Assembly: GCF_947502065.1 (NCBI RefSeq)
Contig: NZ_CANMYE010000001.1
Span: forward strand, 248,001-312,000
DNA: 64,000 bases
Direction of reading: 5' to 3'
From: an uncultured Pseudoteredinibacter sp.
GTDB taxonomy: Bacteria > Pseudomonadota > Gammaproteobacteria > Pseudomonadales > Cellvibrionaceae
Positions 40,967-49,997 of this stretch are shown in pieces. A program made the translations under genes and the position numbers. The notes beneath the pieces were generated by a model. The model searched no databases and had not been told where the DNA came from. It saw only the letters and a list, made by a program, of their open reading frames with translations. How positions within the stretch are numbered: position 1 is the first letter of the stretch; the number at the start of each line of letters is the position of its first letter.

Positions 40967-43693
40967 TTAACCTGCTTCTTTTTGTACTTGTCTATCAAGG
41001 CGTCGGCAAATTGTAGCCTGTAGCTCCTCACAGGTCTTGGCGTCGCTAAGCGGTTGCCCGTCGGCATCGCTAATAAAGAACACATCCTCTACACGTTCGC
41101 CTAAGGTGGTAATCTTGGCGTTTTGAATTTGAATGCCAAATTCACTAAAGGCCGCAGCGATAATGGCTAAGAATCCAGGCCTGTCCGGGCTTGTTACTTC
41201 TAGAACAGTATGGCCGCTGCGAAAATCGGTATTAATGGATGTGCGTGTCGGCATGGCGAAGTATTTTAACTCGCGAGCAGTGCGACGCTTAATGATGTCG
41301 GAATATTCGCCGACCAAGGCCAGCTCTTCTTTTAGTGCCTGCTCGATTTTGAATGCGCCACTGTCGTCGTCACCCAATGAGCTGCCATTTTCATCAAGTA
41401 TGTAGAAAGTGTCGATGGTATAGCCGCTTGAATCGGTATAAATCCTGGCATCCACAATGCTTAATCCCAGTTGGCTAATGGCGTTGGCGGCAGCGGCGAA
41501 AATATTGGCTTGGTCTTTAACTCGTAAAAATATTTGCGTAGCGCCTTCATAGCCATGGCTGGTGGTTTCGCTGACTAAAACTAAGGGCTCTTCGTCTTCA
41601 TTGTCTTGCTGGCGGTGTTGCAATATGGCTTCGGTTTGCCAAGCGATATCAATATGAGTTTCACGGAGGAAGTATTCTTCGTCCATATCCTGCCAAAAGC
41701 TCAAGGCTTGCGCTTCGTTAATGCCTTTGTCTTCGAGCTTGGCTAGGGCATTGTGGCGAGTTTCTTCAATGAGGTCTTGTGCATCGACAGGGTGTTCTAG
41801 GCCGCGGCGTAGGGCGCGTTTTGTCTCGATATATAATTGGCGCATTAAGCTAGCGCGCCAACTGTTCCATACATCTGGATTGGTAGCGTTCATATCGGCA
41901 ACGGTTAAGGCATATAAATAATCGAGTCGGGTTTGATCGCCTACTTCTAACGCAAAGTTGTGAATAACATCTGGATCGCTAATATCTTGTTTCTGAGAAA
42001 CAGTGGACATCAATAGGTGTTTTTCTACCAGCCAAGCTATCAAATTGGTTTCGCGCTTACTTAAACCGTGACGCTCGCAAAACTCCCTTGCGTCAACCGC
42101 GCCTAGTTCGGAGTGGTCGCCGCCTCGGCCTTTGGCAATGTCGTGATATAGACCGGCAATATACAGTAGCTCTTGCTTGGGTAGGCGTTTCATAACATGA
42201 CTGGCAATGGGGAAGCGCTCTTCTGCACCAGCTTGTCTAAAGCGGCGCATAAACTTGATCACCAATAAGGTATGGGCATCTACGGTGTAAATGTGAAAGA
42301 GGTCATGCTGCATTTGGCCGGTAACTCGGCCAAATTCTGGTAGGTATAGACCGAGAATTCCATAGCGCTTCATGCGGCGTAGCTGGGTAACCAGACCAAC
42401 GGGGGAGCGCAATAGTGTTAGGAATAGGTGTTGATTGTCCGGATCGCTGCGGTAATTGTCATCGATTAAATGACGATGCTCGCGAATCAGGCGAATAGTG
42501 CTGGCTCGTACACCTACTAGACTTCGATCTAGCCCCAGTAGTACAAATATTTCTAATAGGGCCGAAGGACTGTCTCTGAAAACGTTTTCATGGGTAACTT
42601 CGATATAGTTATCCACTCGCTGGAAGCGGTCATTGATCACCTTGGCTTCGCTGTGCTGGCCAGCTTGCAAGATGACTTCATCCAAATAATGAAGCATGAC
42701 GTCGTTAACTTCGCGTAGAGCCAAAACGGTGCGGTAATACCAGCGCATAAAGCTTTCAACGGCCAGCTTAGAGTCATCATCCTGGTAGCCTAATAATTTG
42801 GCAATTTCTTTTTGGTAGTCAAATAGCAGCCGCTCTTCCGCTCTACCCGCTAGCATGTGTAAGGCATAGCGAACTTTCCATAAGTCTTCTTCGCCGGCCA
42901 ATAGAATGTTGTACTCTTCGTCGGTAAAGAGCCCGCGTCCAGCTAGTAATTTAAAATTGTTTACGCCGAAGAATCGTTTAGCTACCCAGCTAATTGTTTG
43001 GATATCGCGTAGGCCGCCTGGGGCATTTTTAATATTGGGTTCTAGATTGTATTCGGTATGGTTGTGTTTTTTGTGGCGCTCATACTGCTCTTGGTATTTG
43101 GCTCGAAAAAAGTCGGCAGCTGTCCAAATTTTGTCGGCACTGGTGTGGGCTTGCAGTAATAGTTGTAGCTTGGCGGAGCCTGCGAGCGTTCGGCATTCCA
43201 TTAAGTTGGTGGCAATGGTGATGTCGTTTTTGGCAAGTTCTATACACTGGGGGATTGAGCGTACGCTGTGACCAATGGCCAAACCAAAATCCCAGAGTAG
43301 GGTGACAAAATCTTGAATGCTTTCGATATTGCTCTGCGGGCCTTGGTTTAGCAGCTCGTCATTTTCGGTGAGTACCAGTATGTCGATGTCGGAGTAGGGG
43401 TGCAGTTCGCCACGGCCGTAACCGCCAACGGCGAGTAGGGCGATTCCATCGCTCCACTGAAAGAGATGCCAAGCATAATGCAATAAGCAATCGATAAAGG
43501 TTGCGCGATCGTAAATTAAGCGGCGTATATTTTCGCCTTCACGAAAGCGCAGATCGAATTGTTCGTTAACCTCGGCGATGGCTTCTTTAAAAACGACAAT
43601 GGCATTGCGCTTTTGTAGCTGTTTGCGAAACGCTCCCTGCTCAAAAAATAATATGGGTTTTTCAAAGTAGGGAATCGATTCGATATCGCTCAT
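40967..43693 (-). CDS. glnD: PII uridylyltransferase / uridylyl-removing enzyme GlnD
   Basis: Main nitrogen sensor: adds UMP to PII proteins when glutamine is low and removes it when high. The 908 residues carry, in order, the nucleotidyltransferase motif GGYGRGELHPYSDIDILV (about 88-105), a helical linker, the HD hydrolase motif LYHDIAKGRGGDHSELG (about 515-531), and two C-terminal ACT domains (about 705-785 and 820-890, second with SPDRPGFLAIIA) that bind glutamine. All catalytic elements are present, so both activities are expected. It begins six bases after the map stop, so the two are cotranscribed. Confidence 0.96.
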   Translation of the reverse strand: MSDIESIPYFEKPILFFEQGAFRKQLQKRNAIVVFKEAIAEVNEQFDLRFREGENIRRLIYDRATFIDCLLHYAWHLFQWSDGIALLAVGGYGRGELHPYSDIDILVLTENDELLNQGPQSNIESIQDFVTLLWDFGLAIGHSVRSIPQCIELAKNDITIATNLMECRTLAGSAKLQLLLQAHTSADKIWTAADFFRAKYQEQYERHKKHNHTEYNLEPNIKNAPGGLRDIQTISWVAKRFFGVNNFKLLAGRGLFTDEEYNILLAGEEDLWKVRYALHMLAGRAEERLLFDYQKEIAKLLGYQDDDSKLAVESFMRWYYRTVLALREVNDVMLHYLDEVILQAGQHSEAKVINDRFQRVDNYIEVTHENVFRDSPSALLEIFVLLGLDRSLVGVRASTIRLIREHRHLIDDNYRSDPDNQHLFLTLLRSPVGLVTQLRRMKRYGILGLYLPEFGRVTGQMQHDLFHIYTVDAHTLLVIKFMRRFRQAGAEERFPIASHVMKRLPKQELLYIAGLYHDIAKGRGGDHSELGAVDAREFCERHGLSKRETNLIAWLVEKHLLMSTVSQKQDISDPDVIHNFALEVGDQTRLDYLYALTVADMNATNPDVWNSWRASLMRQLYIETKRALRRGLEHPVDAQDLIEETRHNALAKLEDKGINEAQALSFWQDMDEEYFLRETHIDIAWQTEAILQHRQQDNEDEEPLVLVSETTSHGYEGATQIFLRVKDQANIFAAAANAISQLGLSIVDARIYTDSSGYTIDTFYILDENGSSLGDDDSGAFKIEQALKEELALVGEYSDIIKRRTARELKYFAMPTRTSINTDFRSGHTVLEVTSPDRPGFLAIIAAAFSEFGIQIQNAKITTLGERVEDVFFISDADGQPLSDAKTCEELQATICRRLDRQVQKEAG

Positions 43694-43699
43694 TGTGCT

Positions 43700-44470
43700 T
43701 TAAAAGCTCTCTTCAGTTCGGGCGGTTAATACTTCAACACCGGTAGCCGTTACCGCTAGGGTGTGTTCCCACTGCGCTGATGGGCGGCCGTCGCGGGTTT
43801 CCACTGTCCAGCCATCTTTTTTCAGTTTGGTGTGGGCTTTGCCGGCGTTGATCATTGGCTCGATGGTGAAGGTCATGCCTTCTTTTAATTCTAAGCCGGT
43901 ATCTGGTTTGCCGTAGTGAAGTACCTGTGGATCTTCATGGAATTCGCTACCGATTCCATGGCCGCAGTATTCGCGCACTACGCTGTAGTAGTTAGATTGA
44001 GCATGCTGTTGGATGACGTGGCCGATATCACCTAGGCGAGTTCCAGGCTTAACAAGTTCGATGCCTTTATATAGGCATTCTTGAGTTACTTGAACTAGAC
44101 GCTCCATGTGCGAGCTGCGTTTGCCAACAAAGTACATTTTGCTGGTGTCGCCGAAGTAGCCATCTTTAATCACGGTCACGTCGATATTGATGATGTCACC
44201 ATCTTTCAGAATTTTCTTTTCTGAGGGGATGCCGTGGCAAATGACATGGTTCACTGAGGTGCAGATGGATTTTGGGAAACCGCGGTAGTTTAAGCAAGCT
44301 GGGATGCCGTCTTGCACTTCGACAATGTGTTTATGAATGATTCGATCTAATTCTGCCGTGCTTACCCCTGGCTTTACATAGTCTTCGATCATTTCTAGAC
44401 ATTCGGCAGCCATGCGGCCAGCTACGCGCATTTTGGCGATTTCTTCAGGGGTCTTGATGGATACAGACAT
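43700..44470 (-). CDS. map: Methionine aminopeptidase, type I
   Basis: Removes the initiator Met from new proteins. The 256 residues have the five metal ligands in DGDIINIDVTV (Asp), DGYFGDTSKMY (Asp), GHGIGSEFHEDP (His), FTIEPMIN (Glu) and a C-terminal Glu in QWEHTLAVT, plus the substrate-site His in NHVICHGIP. It is divergent from rpsB, as in many gammaproteobacteria, across a 684-bp gap. That gap is much longer than needed for two promoters and contains the hairpin element described separately. map heads the unit map-glnD. Confidence 0.96.
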   Translation of the reverse strand: MSVSIKTPEEIAKMRVAGRMAAECLEMIEDYVKPGVSTAELDRIIHKHIVEVQDGIPACLNYRGFPKSICTSVNHVICHGIPSEKKILKDGDIINIDVTVIKDGYFGDTSKMYFVGKRSSHMERLVQVTQECLYKGIELVKPGTRLGDIGHVIQQHAQSNYYSVVREYCGHGIGSEFHEDPQVLHYGKPDTGLELKEGMTFTIEPMINAGKAHTKLKKDGWTVETRDGRPSAQWEHTLAVTATGVEVLTARTEESF

Positions 44471-44669
44471 CGGCTAGTATTTTCCTACATTTATGTATTC
44501 TGTTGGTTTTTGGCGGCAATTACCCGCAAAGTTCAGGGTTTTGGTCAATTTGGCCGTCCAAGCAAAAGACCGACTATTGTAAACTGTCATGGTGCGCTTC
44601 TCCAAGCGGTAGCCTTCTATATGTCGAATGCAGTTTGGAGGGGCGTTATTGATTTGTGCTGACTTGACC
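44471..44669. other. Part of map-rpsB gap without a recognised feature
   Basis: This first part of the 684-bp intergenic gap has no coding frame I would accept and no hairpin I can see. The map promoter probably lies here, reading leftward, but no convincing -35/-10 pair stands out. Confidence 0.4.
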
Positions 44670-44783
44670 GTTTTAGGGGTGGCTAACTCTCTTCTGGGGG
44701 GCGCAAAAAGCGGCCTCCATGCCAGCTCACCTTCTCCTCCAAGTCGAAGATGCCCCCAAAAGAGAGTTAGCCACCCCTAAAAC
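44670..44783. repeat. Hairpin 1 of the map-rpsB element (31-bp stem, 52-nt loop)
   Basis: 44670-44700 pairs with 44753-44783: 30 of 31 positions match, with the first 24 outer pairs (44670-44693 against 44760-44783) perfect and a single mismatch at 44694/44759. The loop 44701-44752 is exactly 52 nt. No T-run follows on either strand, so it is not an intrinsic terminator. A run of GGGGTGG (44676-44682), 13 bases, then GGGGG makes the stem arm. Confidence 0.95.
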
Positions 44784-44901
44784 TGCTATGGAGATCTGCG
44801 TCGAGGTTGATACAGCAGAATGTCTTGGGGTGGGGTATGGTTTGCAGGGACGTGTGAGCCTTGGAGGCGAGCGCGAGCTGGCATGGAGGCCGCTTTTTGC
44901 G
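44702..44901. repeat. Loop-to-loop inverted repeat joining hairpins 1 and 2
   Basis: 44702-44743 in the loop of hairpin 1 is the reverse complement of 44860-44901 in the loop of hairpin 2: 38 of 42 positions match, and the first 27 (44702-44728 against 44875-44901) are perfect. It begins one base in from each stem. In single-stranded form the two loops could pair with each other, or a long duplex could form in place of the two hairpins. Confidence 0.95.
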
Positions 44902-44949
44902 ATCCCTGCAAACCATACCCCACCCCAAGGCAGGCGGTCAGATCTCCAT
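44788..44949. repeat. Outer inverted repeat enclosing hairpin 2
   Basis: ATGGAGATCTG at 44788-44798 is the perfect reverse complement of CAGATCTCCAT at 44939-44949 (11 of 11). These arms sit on either side of hairpin 2, giving it an outer stem. I found no matching outer arms for hairpin 1. Confidence 0.85.
44824..44929. repeat. Hairpin 2 of the map-rpsB element (27-bp stem, 52-nt loop)
   Basis: 44824-44850 pairs perfectly with 44903-44929 (27 of 27) around a loop 44851-44902 of exactly 52 nt, the same length as in hairpin 1. Its stem arm also reads GGGGTGG (44827-44833), 13 bases, GGGA. The 13 middle bases match those of hairpin 1 at only four positions, though pairing is complete in both. 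Confidence 0.95.
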
Positions 44950-44975
44950 GTTTTTAGGTTGGTTGTCGAAAAAAC

Positions 44976-45004
44976 TAGAAACAAGTCCATGTCTATGGTA
45001 TAAA
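44976..45004 (+). promoter_or_regulatory. Candidate rpsB promoter
   Basis: TAGAAA at 44976-44981, 17-bp spacer, then TATAAA at 44999-45004 preceded by TG one base away (extended -10). A GC-rich discriminator GCGCGCCCC follows directly, the mark of ribosomal-protein and rRNA promoters that are shut off by ppGpp. Transcription would start near 45011, giving an rpsB leader of about 145 nt. The hairpin element lies just upstream, outside the transcript. Confidence 0.6.
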
Positions 45005-45010
45005 GCGCGC

Positions 45011-45154
45011 CCCTGTACCTAGAGTGCAGGGTAAATTTGATGATTTTAACGTCACACATATACCGACACATCCGTTTGGGTGCCCATCTTCCTTTGGCAG
45101 GAAAGGGTTGAGCGGCTGGGGTATATGGAGGCCTAACCCTAAGGAAATAGACAT
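45011..45154 (+). promoter_or_regulatory. Probable rpsB leader with S2 autoregulatory fold
   Basis: The predicted 145-nt leader has TGGG/CCCA around 45077-45086, a small TTCC/GGAA hairpin, and a larger one pairing AGGGTT (45104-45109) with AACCCT (45135-45140) that encloses a GGAGG. The real ribosome site AAGGAA (45141-45146) lies right after this stem, eight bases before ATG. In E. coli a conserved rpsB leader is bound by S2 to repress rpsB-tsf; layout here is compatible. Not folded computationally. Confidence 0.45.
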
Positions 45155-45892
45155 ATGCCTACCGTAAGCATGCGCGATATGCTGCAAGCTGGTGTTCACT
45201 TCGGTCACCAGACTCGCTACTGGAACCCAAAGATGGGTCAATACATCTTTGGTGCTCGTAACAAAATTCATATCATTAACCTGGAGCACACTGTTCCTGC
45301 GTTCAATGAAGCCCTAGCTGCTCTAACTAAGCTTGGTTCTCAGAAGAAAAAAGTATTGTTCGTTGGTACTAAGCGCGCAGCCGCTAAAGTAATCAAAGAG
45401 CAAGCTGAGCGTTCTGGCCAGCCATACGTTAGCCACCGCTGGTTGGGTGGTATGCTAACCAACTACAAGACCATCCGCGCTTCAATCAAGCGCTACCGTG
45501 ATCTGGAAGCCCAGAGCCAAGATGGTACTTTTGATAAGTTGACCAAAAAAGAAGCGCTAATGCGCACTCGTTTGATGGAGAAGCTTGAGCGCTCTATCGG
45601 CGGTATCAAGGATATGGGTGGCTTACCTGACGCGATCTTTGTGATTGACGTTGAACACGAGCGCATCGCTATTCAAGAAGCTAACAAGCTAGGTATCCCA
45701 GTATTTGGTGTTGTTGATACTAACTCTGATCCTGCTGGCGTTGATCATGTTATCCCAGGTAACGATGATGCGATCCGTGCTATCAAGTTGTACGCCTCTG
45801 CAGCAGCTGATGCTGTTTTAGAAGGTGCAGCTAACGGCCAGAGCGTTCCTAATAAGGACGAGTTTGTAGAGGTTGATGGCGAAGCTAGCTAA
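45155..45892 (+). CDS. rpsB: 30S ribosomal protein S2
   Basis: Ribosomal protein of the small-subunit head-body junction. The 245 residues open with the family signature [20 protein letters not shown], then [35 protein letters not shown], and [20 protein letters not shown] with the S2 C-terminal signature, and end in an acidic tail. The ATG has AAGGAA eight bases upstream. First gene of the long forward translation/envelope cluster. It is followed by a strong hairpin before tsf. Confidence 0.98.
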   Translation: MPTVSMRDMLQAGVHFGHQTRYWNPKMGQYIFGARNKIHIINLEHTVPAFNEALAALTKLGSQKKKVLFVGTKRAAAKVIKEQAERSGQPYVSHRWLGGMLTNYKTIRASIKRYRDLEAQSQDGTFDKLTKKEALMRTRLMEKLERSIGGIKDMGGLPDAIFVIDVEHERIAIQEANKLGIPVFGVVDTNSDPAGVDHVIPGNDDAIRAIKLYASAAADAVLEGAANGQSVPNKDEFVEVDGEAS

Positions 45893-45950
45893 GCCCTCGC
45901 ACAGCTGTAACACAAAGGCTGCAGGCTGGTAATTACTGGTCTCGGCCTAA

Positions 45951-45972
45951 AAGGGGGCGCTCGCCCCCTTTC
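45951..45972 (+). terminator. rpsB-tsf attenuator hairpin
   Basis: AAAGGGGGCG at 45951-45960 and CGCCCCCTTT at 45963-45972 are perfect complements; the innermost pairs must open to leave a 4-nt or larger loop. It is followed by CGTATTTATGTTT, a poor T-run, so termination should be partial. It sits 38 bp upstream of tsf, and rpsB-tsf attenuation is known in E. coli, which sets S2 and EF-Ts levels apart. Confidence 0.75.
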
Positions 45973-46009
45973 GTATTTATGTTTCAAATATATTGATGAG
46001 GAAAAAATC

Positions 46010-46885
46010 ATGGCGGTTTCTGCATCTTTGGTAAAAGAACTGCGCGAGCGCACTGGCCTCGGCATGATGGAGTGCAAAAAAGCACTTAAAGAAGTTGATG
46101 GCGACATCGATAAAGCGATTGAAAACCTACGTAAAGCCTCAGGCCTTAAAGCGGCTAAGAAAGCGGATCGTACTGCAGCAGACGGCGTTGTAGCGGCGAA
46201 GGTTGCTGAAGACGGCTCTTACGGTGTATTGGTTGAGGTTAACTCTGAAACTGATTTCGCCGCTCGTGACGAAAACTTTGTTGGTTTCGCAGCTAAGGTT
46301 CTTGATAAGGCATTTGCTGAGAAGATCGAAGACGTTGCCAAGCTAATGGAAGGTGAGTTGGATTCAGCTCGTGAAGCTTTGGTTCAGAAGATCGGTGAAA
46401 ACATCGGTGTTCGCCGTGTAGCTGTTGTTGAAGCTAACGGTGGTGTTGTGGGTTCTTACATCCACTCTAACAACCGTATCGCAGCTATCACCACTATCTC
46501 TGCTGGTGCGATGGAAGTAGCGAAAGACGTATCTATGCACGTAGCGGCTGTTAACCCACAGGTTAACCGTCCAGAAGATATGCCAGAAGAAGCGCTTCAG
46601 AAAGAAAAAGACATTATCAAGGCTCAGCCGGATATGGCGGGTAAGCCAGACGAGATCGTTGAGAAGATGATGACAGGTCGCATCAAGAAGTTCTTGAAAG
46701 AAGCTAGCTTGGTTGAGCAGCCATTCGTTAAGAACCCAGATCAGACCGTTGCTCAGCTAGTTAAAGAAGCTGGTGGTGAGGTTGTTGGCTTTGTTCGCTT
46801 CGAGGTAGGTGAAGGTATCGAAGTAGAAGAAGCTGATTTCGCTGCTGAAGTTGCTGCACAGGTTGCTGCTTCTAAAGGCGAATAA
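46010..46885 (+). CDS. tsf: Elongation factor Ts
   Basis: Nucleotide-exchange factor for EF-Tu. The 291 residues start with the UBA-like N-domain bearing the signature [20 protein letters not shown], followed by [20 protein letters not shown], and [17 protein letters not shown], which contacts the EF-Tu magnesium site (the TDFAA motif). The two core subdomains and C-terminal module have the expected length. Codon use is strongly biased towards a few codons, as for rpsB, consistent with high expression. A strong terminator follows. Confidence 0.98.
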   Translation: MAVSASLVKELRERTGLGMMECKKALKEVDGDIDKAIENLRKASGLKAAKKADRTAADGVVAAKVAEDGSYGVLVEVNSETDFAARDENFVGFAAKVLDKAFAEKIEDVAKLMEGELDSAREALVQKIGENIGVRRVAVVEANGGVVGSYIHSNNRIAAITTISAGAMEVAKDVSMHVAAVNPQVNRPEDMPEEALQKEKDIIKAQPDMAGKPDEIVEKMMTGRIKKFLKEASLVEQPFVKNPDQTVAQLVKEAGGEVVGFVRFEVGEGIEVEEADFAAEVAAQVAASKGE

Positions 46886-46934
46886 TCGCTAGAAAGCTGA
46901 ATTTCAGCAGTCGATGATGAAAAACATCGATTTG

Positions 46935-46969
46935 AAAGGGGTGGGAGTCGCATCTTCCACCCCTTTTTT
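46935..46969 (+). terminator. Intrinsic terminator after tsf
   Basis: AAAGGGGTGG at 46935-46944 pairs with CCACCCCTTT at 46957-46966, with a further weaker extension inward, followed by T through 46969. A textbook rho-independent terminator closing the rpsB-tsf unit before pyrH. Confidence 0.88.
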
Positions 46970-47061
46970 GTTAGAATTCAGCCGCTTAGAATATTGTGCG
47001 CTTAATGGGTGCCGATTCTGGGCGTAAGCTCCCAAATCACGGTCAATGTAGGAAGTCTTCC

Positions 47062-47802
47062 ATGCCCACCAAAGACAAAAAATACAAACGTATATTGCTT
47101 AAACTCAGCGGCGAAGAGCTGATGGGAGAAGAGGGCTTCGGTATAGACCCCAAAGTACTGGACAAAATGGCCTTAGAGATTGGTCAGTTAGTCGGCATTG
47201 GTGTCCAGGTTGGCTTGGTAATTGGCGGCGGCAACCTATTTCGCGGTGCTGCGCTGAGTGCGGCTGGTCTTGATCGTGTAACCGGCGACCATATGGGTAT
47301 GCTGGCTACTGTAATGAACGCGCTAGCGATGCGCGATGCCCTAGAGCGCTCAGATATCTCCTCTCGAGTTATGTCTGCAATCCCTATGAGTGGCGTGGTG
47401 GATCACTATGATCGCCGCAAGGCCATTCGCTTTCTAGATTCCGGGGAAGTGGTAATATTCTCTGCGGGTACTGGTAACCCATTTTTTACAACCGATTCGG
47501 CCGCTTGTTTGCGTGGAATCGAGGTTGAGGCTGAATTGGTGCTTAAAGCCACCAAAGTAGACGGTGTTTACACGGCCGACCCAATGAAAGATCCTACAGC
47601 GACTAAATACGATGCCTTAACCTATGATGAGGCTCTCGAGAAGAAGCTAGGGGTGATGGATCTAACAGCAATTTGTCTGTGTCGCGAACATGATATGCCT
47701 GTACGTGTTTTCCGTATGGATCAAACTGGCGCTTTAGTCAGTATTGTTCGCGGTGGTAACGAAGGTACTTTAATTCAAGAGACTTTAGATGATGATCAAT
47801 GA
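47062..47802 (+). CDS. pyrH: UMP kinase PyrH
   Basis: Phosphorylates UMP to UDP in pyrimidine nucleotide synthesis; hexameric, allosterically controlled. ATG at 47062 has AGGAAG six bases upstream; the frame opens at 46996 but that part is intergenic. The 246 residues show [72 protein letters not shown] and [18 protein letters not shown], all family signatures. Its end overlaps frr by 11 bp. The tsf terminator upstream means it probably has its own promoter in the 92-bp gap that remains. Confidence 0.97.
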   Translation: MPTKDKKYKRILLKLSGEELMGEEGFGIDPKVLDKMALEIGQLVGIGVQVGLVIGGGNLFRGAALSAAGLDRVTGDHMGMLATVMNALAMRDALERSDISSRVMSAIPMSGVVDHYDRRKAIRFLDSGEVVIFSAGTGNPFFTTDSAACLRGIEVEAELVLKATKVDGVYTADPMKDPTATKYDALTYDEALEKKLGVMDLTAICLCREHDMPVRVFRMDQTGALVSIVRGGNEGTLIQETLDDDQ

Positions 47803-48349
47803 TATTAAAGCGGATGCTGAAAGCCGCATGCAAAAAAGCTTAGAAGCATTGGCTAGTAATTTCGGTAAAATACGTACTGGCCGAGCCCATCCGAGCATTT
47901 TGGATACTGTAACTGTTAATTATTACGGCTCTGATACACCATTGAATCAAGTTGCCAATGTATCTGTTTTGGATGCTCGTACGCTTTCTGTTAGCCCTTG
48001 GGAAAAGCCCATGGTGCCAGAGATCGAGAAGGCTATTATGAAATCTGACCTGGGTTTAAACCCAGTGACCACCGGCGAACTGATTAGAGTGCCAATGCCA
48101 CCTTTGACGGAAGAAACCCGTAAAGGTTATATCAAGCAGGCCCGCTCTGAAGCTGAAAATGCCCGAATTTCGATCCGTAATATCCGTCGTGATTCTAATG
48201 CAGATGTTAAGGATCTGCTGAAAGAAAAAGAAATCACTGAAGATGACGATCGTCGCGCTCAGGATGATATCCAGAAAATCACTGATAAGTTTGTAGCTGA
48301 AGTGGACAAGGCGCTATCAGTGAAAGAAGCGGATTTGATGGAAATCTAA
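47792..48349 (+). CDS. frr: Ribosome recycling factor
   Basis: Releases ribosomes from mRNA after termination, with EF-G. ATG at 47792 is preferred over ATG 47789 as it gives a protein of 185 residues starting [20 protein letters not shown], the same length as E. coli Frr (185). [16 protein letters not shown] and the C-terminal coiled-coil [20 protein letters not shown] are clear. Overlap with pyrH (11 bp) implies coupled translation. Confidence 0.97.
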   Translation: MINDIKADAESRMQKSLEALASNFGKIRTGRAHPSILDTVTVNYYGSDTPLNQVANVSVLDARTLSVSPWEKPMVPEIEKAIMKSDLGLNPVTTGELIRVPMPPLTEETRKGYIKQARSEAENARISIRNIRRDSNADVKDLLKEKEITEDDDRRAQDDIQKITDKFVAEVDKALSVKEADLMEI

Positions 48350-48363
48350 AAGGGCTATTGCAC

Positions 48364-49107
48364 TTGAGTGAGCAAAACTTGCCAGCGGCGTCTCCACGTC
48401 ATATTGGCATCATCATGGATGGGAACAATCGCTGGGCTAAACAGCGGGGTATGGGTGGTGGCTCTGGCCATAAGGCTGGGGTCGAAAAGATTCGTGCCGT
48501 ATTGAAAGCTTGCCGAGAGCACAAGGTAGAAGTGCTGACTTTGTTTGCCTTTAGTAGTGAAAATTGGCGCCGCCCTCCGCGTGAGGTAGAGGCGCTGATG
48601 AGCTTGTTTTACTCCTATTTGCGCCGTGAAGCACGTAAGCTTCGTGACGAGGGGGTAGCGCTGAGAATTATCGGGCGCAGGGACCGATTTAGCCCGAAGT
48701 TGCAAGACGCAATTGCCGAAGCCGAAGCGATTGCTGATCAAGGTGAGGCTACCTTAGTTATTGCCGCTGATTATGGTGGCCGTTGGGATATAGCCCAAGC
48801 CAGCAAAAAATTGGCTGAAAAGCTGCAGGCGGGTGAGATTGCTGTAGCTGATATTAATGAAGAAAGTTTACATCAGCATACTTGTTTGGCAGATTTGCCT
48901 GAGTTGGATCTATTGATTCGCACGGGTGGAGAGCTTCGTATTAGCAACTTTTTGCTCTGGCAGAGCTCTTATTCAGAATTGTATTTCAGTGATTGCTTGT
49001 GGCCCGATTTTGGCCCTGAGCAAGTGGACGCTGCGGTCAATGATTTTTATCAGCGCCAGCGTCGTTTTGGAAAAACATCTGAGCAAGTGCTGGCGGAACA
49101 AGCCTGA
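48364..49107 (+). CDS. uppS: Undecaprenyl diphosphate synthase UppS (IspU)
   Basis: Cis-prenyltransferase that makes the C55 lipid carrier for peptidoglycan and O-antigen. Start is TTG at 48364, nine bases from AGGG; the TTG at 48358 is too close to it. The 247 residues have the active-site loop HIGIIMDGNNRWAKQRG, GHKAGVEKIR, LFAFSSENWRRP, AADYGGRWDI, and LIRTGGELRISNFLLWQ with WPDFGPE near the end. Typical E. coli variant has ISNFLLWQ too. A non-ATG start may limit expression. Confidence 0.95.
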   Translation: MSEQNLPAASPRHIGIIMDGNNRWAKQRGMGGGSGHKAGVEKIRAVLKACREHKVEVLTLFAFSSENWRRPPREVEALMSLFYSYLRREARKLRDEGVALRIIGRRDRFSPKLQDAIAEAEAIADQGEATLVIAADYGGRWDIAQASKKLAEKLQAGEIAVADINEESLHQHTCLADLPELDLLIRTGGELRISNFLLWQSSYSELYFSDCLWPDFGPEQVDAAVNDFYQRQRRFGKTSEQVLAEQA

Positions 49108-49169
49108 TTATAGCTGTGATAATAAAAACTGATCGATAAAAGATCGATTGAATCAAATTTGGGGGCCGA

Positions 49170-49997
49170 GTGCTAAAACAACGTATCATCACAGCTATTA
49201 TTCTCGCTGTAGTGTTTCTGGCAGCTTTGTTTAAATTGCCTTTACCCTTGTTCTCGGCTTTTATCGCCACTGTTGTATTAATTGCCGCTTGGGAGTGGGC
49301 GAATCTCTCGGGGCTTTCCAAAGTTTGGCAGCGAACTGCCTATGTTGCCTTAATTGCTTCTATTTTGGCGGTATCCGCCTTTGTTACCCATAACTTTGAT
49401 GGTCAGAGCGCTGATATTTCTAAGGCGATATTAATGGCTGGTTGCCTATGGTGGGCGATTGCCTTGTTGTGGGTGCAGTCCTACCCTGGTAGTGCCGCGC
49501 TATGGGGGAGTCGCTGGTTTAAAGCTCTTATGGGAATGGCTGTACTCGTGCCCACGTGGTTGGCGTTTTCCTATTTGCGTGCCCAGACCTCAGGGGCATG
49601 GTTGATTCTTATCGTTGTCTTAATTGTTGCCTGTGCGGATATAGGTGCTTACTTTTCTGGTAAGGCCTTGGGTAAACACAAATTGGCCCCTGCGGTTAGT
49701 CCAGGTAAATCTTGGGAAGGTTTTTGGGGGGGAATGCTAAGCTGTGTTTTACTCGCAATAGCGGTTTCTATAATGGCTGATGTTTCTTTGCTGTTAACCC
49801 TAGCCATTATTATTCCCGCCGGTTTGGCATCTGTTTTGGGTGATTTACTTGAAAGTATGGTGAAGCGTCAGCGTGGAATAAAAGATAGCTCTCGTCTTTT
49901 ACCTGGACATGGTGGTGTTTTAGATCGCGTAGATAGCTTAACGGCTGCGGCTCCAGTATTCGCATTGGCGATGAGTTTGAGTGGCTGGTCGCTATAA
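49170..49997 (+). CDS. cdsA: Phosphatidate cytidylyltransferase CdsA
   Basis: Makes CDP-diacylglycerol, entry point of phospholipid synthesis, in the inner membrane. The GTG start at 49170 has GGGGG just upstream. The 275 residues form about seven or eight membrane helices. The family signature lies at the end of the chain: [13 protein letters not shown] [13 protein letters not shown] near 182, and then [20 protein letters not shown] with [15 protein letters not shown], containing the metal-binding acidic residues. Its stop overlaps dxr as TAATG. Confidence 0.95.
   Translation: MLKQRIITAIILAVVFLAALFKLPLPLFSAFIATVVLIAAWEWANLSGLSKVWQRTAYVALIASILAVSAFVTHNFDGQSADISKAILMAGCLWWAIALLWVQSYPGSAALWGSRWFKALMGMAVLVPTWLAFSYLRAQTSGAWLILIVVLIVACADIGAYFSGKALGKHKLAPAVSPGKSWEGFWGGMLSCVLLAIAVSIMADVSLLLTLAIIIPAGLASVLGDLLESMVKRQRGIKDSSRLLPGHGGVLDRVDSLTAAAPVFALAMSLSGWSL

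Noticed and set aside
44670..44949. Integron attC site, REP/BIME or retron msd as explanation for the hairpins
   Set aside because: No attC R/L core sequences, stems far longer than REP units, no reverse transcriptase or integrase in the window.
44719..45071. Open frames on both strands inside the map-rpsB hairpin region (about 94, 114 residues)
   Set aside because: They run through the inverted repeats, have no ribosome site or recognisable motif, and their openness follows from the complementary arms.
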